Below, piece after piece: positions 61,738 to 64,000 of a DNA stretch of 64,000 nt (positions within the stretch are counted from its first letter, which is position 1; each line of letters begins with the position of its first letter). Under the pieces are notes generated by a model. The model saw only the letters and a list, made by a program, of their open reading frames with translations, did no database searches and had not been told where the DNA came from. The translations under genes and the position numbers were made by a program. This stretch comes from Phreatobacter sp. Its GTDB lineage: Bacteria > Pseudomonadota > Alphaproteobacteria > Rhizobiales > Phreatobacteraceae. The DNA lies in the NCBI RefSeq assembly GCF_016793595.1, contig NZ_JAEULY010000002.1, positions 62,001-126,000 on the forward strand. The letters run 5' to 3'.

Positions 61738-61812
61738 TTCGCCGCTTAGCATGTCTTGACCATCGGCGCGCCGTCTCGGGCGCCCCTGCCGATCACTTTT
61801 CGAGAGGTGACC

Positions 61813-62412
61813 ATGCGTCGTCCTGACTTTCTTGACCGCCGCGCCCTGATCGCGGGTCTTGGCGCGACGGCTGCCGCTGGCCTGTCGCGGCCTGCTCTCG
61901 CACAGCGCTCCTACGGCTCCGAATCGCCCCGTACCTTCTCCGGCAACGAGATCGTCGGCGCCGGCCATCGCTTCTTCGGCTCGACGAGCCGGGGCCTTGC
62001 CAATCTGGTCGAGCGCGCCACACAGCAATGGGGCCATCCGAGCGCCTATATCCTCGGACAGGAGGGTTCGGGCGCCTTCATCGCCGGCCTTCGCTATGGC
62101 GAGGGCATGCTCTACACGAAGAATGGCAACGATTCCAAAGTGTTCTGGCAAGGCCCCTCGCTTGGTTTCGATTTCGGCGGCGACGGTGCGCGGACCATGA
62201 TGCTGGCCTATCGCGTGCGCGGGGTGGAAGATCTGGAGCGGCGTTTCGTCGGCATCGACGGCTCCGCCTATCTGGTGGGCGGCCTCGGCATGACGGCGCT
62301 CGGGTCCGGCAACATGCTGGTCGTTCCAATCCGCACCGGTGTCGGCGCCCGCCTCGGCGTCAATGGCGGCTACCTGAAGTTCACGGGGCGGCCGACCTGG
62401 AACCCCTTCTGA
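61813..62412 (+). CDS. eipA: DUF1134 periplasmic protein EipA
   Basis: A 199-residue protein of the DUF1134 family, which in Brucella is EipA, a periplasmic protein needed for envelope integrity. The signal MRRPDFLDRRALIAGLGATAAAGLSRPALAQ has twin Arg and a hydrophobic core. The domain GHRFFGSTSRGLANLVERATQQWG, YILGQEGSGAFIAGLRYGEGMLYTKNG and VFWQGPSLGFDFGGDG is complete. In Brucella the gene is controlled by CtrA. GAGAGGTGA precedes the ATG. Confidence 0.93.
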   Translation: MRRPDFLDRRALIAGLGATAAAGLSRPALAQRSYGSESPRTFSGNEIVGAGHRFFGSTSRGLANLVERATQQWGHPSAYILGQEGSGAFIAGLRYGEGMLYTKNGNDSKVFWQGPSLGFDFGGDGARTMMLAYRVRGVEDLERRFVGIDGSAYLVGGLGMTALGSGNMLVVPIRTGVGARLGVNGGYLKFTGRPTWNPF

Positions 62413-62461
62413 TCCCGGTGCCGTTTGGCTGAAACGCTGGTGCTTCACGACAGGCCTTGAG

Positions 62462-62488
62462 CGGCCGCGGCACTATCCGCGGCCGTTC
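62462..62488 (+). terminator. Hairpin after eipA
   Basis: CGGCCGCGG (62462-62470) pairs with CCGCGGCCG (62477-62485) around CACTAT, followed by TTCGC. The T-run is short, so this may be a weak terminator. It ends just before the next ATG. Confidence 0.45.
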
Positions 62489-62492
62489 GCGC

Positions 62493-63941
62493 ATGGCAGA
62501 ACAGGACATCGCATTCGGCGCCCATCCGGAGGGGAGTGGCACGGTCGTGACGATCGAGACCGCCATGGTCTTCGCACTGGGCTTCCTGACGGCGGCGCTC
62601 CTGTCGCTCGCCTTCATGGGTGCTGTGTGGCGCCGCGCGGTGCGGCTGACGACGCGGCGGGTCGAGAGTGCGATTCCGCTCTCCATGGCCGAGATCAAGG
62701 CCGACAAGGATCAGCTTAGGGCCGACTATGCGCTGGCGGTCAGGCGCGTCGAGATCGAGGCGGAGAAACTGCGCGAGGCCGCCAACGGCCATGTCGTGGA
62801 GATCGCTCGCCGCAACGAGCGCATTCGCGACCTCGGCAACGAGCTCGATGCCCGCGCGGCGCGCATCGCCGGTCTGGAAAATGCAAAGGCGGGCGGCGAG
62901 GATATGCTGAGGGCGTCCGAAGCGACCGTTGCGGAACTGCGCGCCGGCCTGAAGGAGAGCGGCGAGACGCTCGCCGCGCGCGAGGCGGCCTTCGCCGGGC
63001 TCTCCGCGGAGCACAACGCCAGGCTGGCGGAGAATGACGCGCAGCGCGTCGAGATCGTCGCCCTGAGGACACAGGTCGACAACCTGAAGAACCAGACCGC
63101 CCAGCTTGGCGCGAGCCTCGCCTCGGCCGAGGCGGATCTCGTCGGTCACAGGCAGTCCTTCGCCGAGGCATCGAACCTTCTGACCGGCGAACGTCAGCGA
63201 ATTGCCGATGTGCAGGCGAGTTTGAAGAGGGAGACGGAGCTGACGCAGGTTCTGCGCAGCGAGATCGCCGAGATGCGCAAGACGCTCGCCGAAACGGCCA
63301 CGCTGCTGTCCGGCGAGCGGCGGCGGAACGCCGACTTGCAGGGCGAGGTCAAGTCGGTAGGCAGCAAACTCACTGCGGAGACGAAGCGCGCCGAGAAGCT
63401 GCAGGGCGAGGCCGCGGGGCTCAAGGCGGCGACGGCCGAGGCGATCGACAAGGCCGAGCGGGAGCAGCAGGCGCGCGATGCCGCCGAGCGCGCGGGCGCG
63501 CGCGTGGAGGCCGACCGGGATCGCCTGAAAACCGAGATATCGGCGCTGAAACAGTCGAGCGCGGAGACGAGCCGGACGCTCCAGATCGCGGCCGAGACCG
63601 CCAAGGCCGAGAAGATGGTGCTGGAGGGCTCGCTCGCGCAGGCGCGCGAAGACCGCACCCGCATCCAGAGGGAGGTGTCCGTCCTCGCGCGCGCGGCCGA
63701 GGGCGCCGCCGCGCGCGACGGCAAGGAGGCCCGCGCGCTCGGCGAGCGGATCGACCAGATCGCCATCGACGTCGCGCGCGTGACCGCCGTGCTCGAAGGG
63801 CCGGGCTCGCGGATCGAGGAAATCCTCGACAGCTACCAGGGCGCGCCGGGCAGCGGGCGCAAACGCCCTGCCGACCTGCCGCTCGCCGACCGCATCCGCG
63901 CGGTCCTCGACGCGTCGCGCCGCAACGAGGCGGCCGAATAG
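62493..63941 (+). CDS. Membrane-anchored long coiled-coil protein
   Basis: A 482-residue protein. One hydrophobic helix (about residues 20-45, VFALGFLTAALLSLAFMGAV) is followed by VWRRAVRLTTRRVESAIPLSMAEIKADKDQLRADYALAVRRVE, then a long coiled-coil region (about 65-420) rich in Ala, Glu, Arg and Lys. A short C-terminal part ends in LADRIRAVLDAS. It most likely tethers or spans near the inner membrane. Function is unknown. I start it at ATG 62493. Confidence 0.8.
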   Translation: MAEQDIAFGAHPEGSGTVVTIETAMVFALGFLTAALLSLAFMGAVWRRAVRLTTRRVESAIPLSMAEIKADKDQLRADYALAVRRVEIEAEKLREAANGHVVEIARRNERIRDLGNELDARAARIAGLENAKAGGEDMLRASEATVAELRAGLKESGETLAAREAAFAGLSAEHNARLAENDAQRVEIVALRTQVDNLKNQTAQLGASLASAEADLVGHRQSFAEASNLLTGERQRIADVQASLKRETELTQVLRSEIAEMRKTLAETATLLSGERRRNADLQGEVKSVGSKLTAETKRAEKLQGEAAGLKAATAEAIDKAEREQQARDAAERAGARVEADRDRLKTEISALKQSSAETSRTLQIAAETAKAEKMVLEGSLAQAREDRTRIQREVSVLARAAEGAAARDGKEARALGERIDQIAIDVARVTAVLEGPGSRIEEILDSYQGAPGSGRKRPADLPLADRIRAVLDASRRNEAAE

Positions 63942-64000
63942 CCTGCTGACAGTCTGCTGCCCGCCGCTGGCTATCCTCCGGTTTCGACGGATGCTGGAGG

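Overview
The window is a chromosomal segment of a GC-rich (roughly two-thirds G+C by eye) alphaproteobacterium, most likely a member of Hyphomicrobiales (Rhizobiales). The support is CpdR next to N-formylglutamate amidohydrolase and HisN, an EipA (DUF1134) envelope protein, a FliF-FliG-FliH-FliN-FlbD operon, CtrA-type boxes in front of flagellar genes, and a small heat-shock gene behind a ROSE-like RNA thermometer. I cannot name the genus. I see no phage, transposon, plasmid or CRISPR sequence; it reads as stable core and metabolic chromosome.

Layout. 1-3.7 kb: end of a branched-chain amino acid type ABC transporter (a LivM-LivG fusion, then LivF) and an FAD-dependent dehydrogenase. 3.7-8.4 kb: a minus-strand hpaFEDGH cluster for meta-cleavage of homoprotocatechuate, with a small palindrome upstream. 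8.7-13 kb: tRNA-Val(GAC), cpdR, an N-formylglutamate amidohydrolase, a strong candidate small RNA (10587-10681, minus), an MFS transporter and hisN. 13-18.7 kb: a lysophospholipase-like hydrolase, a DUF4344 metallopeptidase, two secreted proteins with PepSY-like segments, hsp20 and threonine aldolase. 18.8-25 kb: gltD and gltB (glutamate synthase). 25-33 kb: an SGNH-like protein without its block I serine, two related lytic transglycosylases, a DUF808 membrane protein, a host-attachment family protein and a diguanylate cyclase. 33-37 kb: gyrB, an MBL-fold hydrolase, a NIPSNAP protein and a small secreted protein. 37.4-41 kb: a cobalt-type nitrile hydratase operon (alpha, beta, accessory) and fadD.

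41-55 kb holds the motility genes: a FlhB C-terminal-domain-only protein overlapping a FliK-like protein, an OmpA protein with internal repeats followed by a membrane HhH protein, flhA on the minus strand, and fliF-fliG-fliH-fliN-flbD on the plus strand with 4-bp overlaps or very short gaps. The flhA and fliF upstream regions share two elements: a CtrA-like box and a GGCAA-N3-TTGCC palindrome that could be bound by FlbD. The FlbD-like activator has glutamate where a receiver domain normally has its phospho-acceptor aspartate. 55-64 kb: nitronate monooxygenase behind a perfect 12-bp inverted repeat, a DUF2189 membrane protein, an ABC substrate-binding protein, a polysaccharide deacetylase, a D-2-hydroxyacid dehydrogenase, a secreted PHB-depolymerase-like esterase, a YHS protein, eipA and a membrane-anchored coiled-coil protein.

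Most genes are assignable to known families. The less expected items are regulatory or architectural: the candidate small RNA with two anti-Shine-Dalgarno stretches, the shared flagellar promoter architecture, the pseudo-receiver FlbD, the split FlhB C-domain, the repeat-containing OmpA protein, a 30-residue membrane peptide and the palindrome at 54878-54905. I found no convincing wholly new system.
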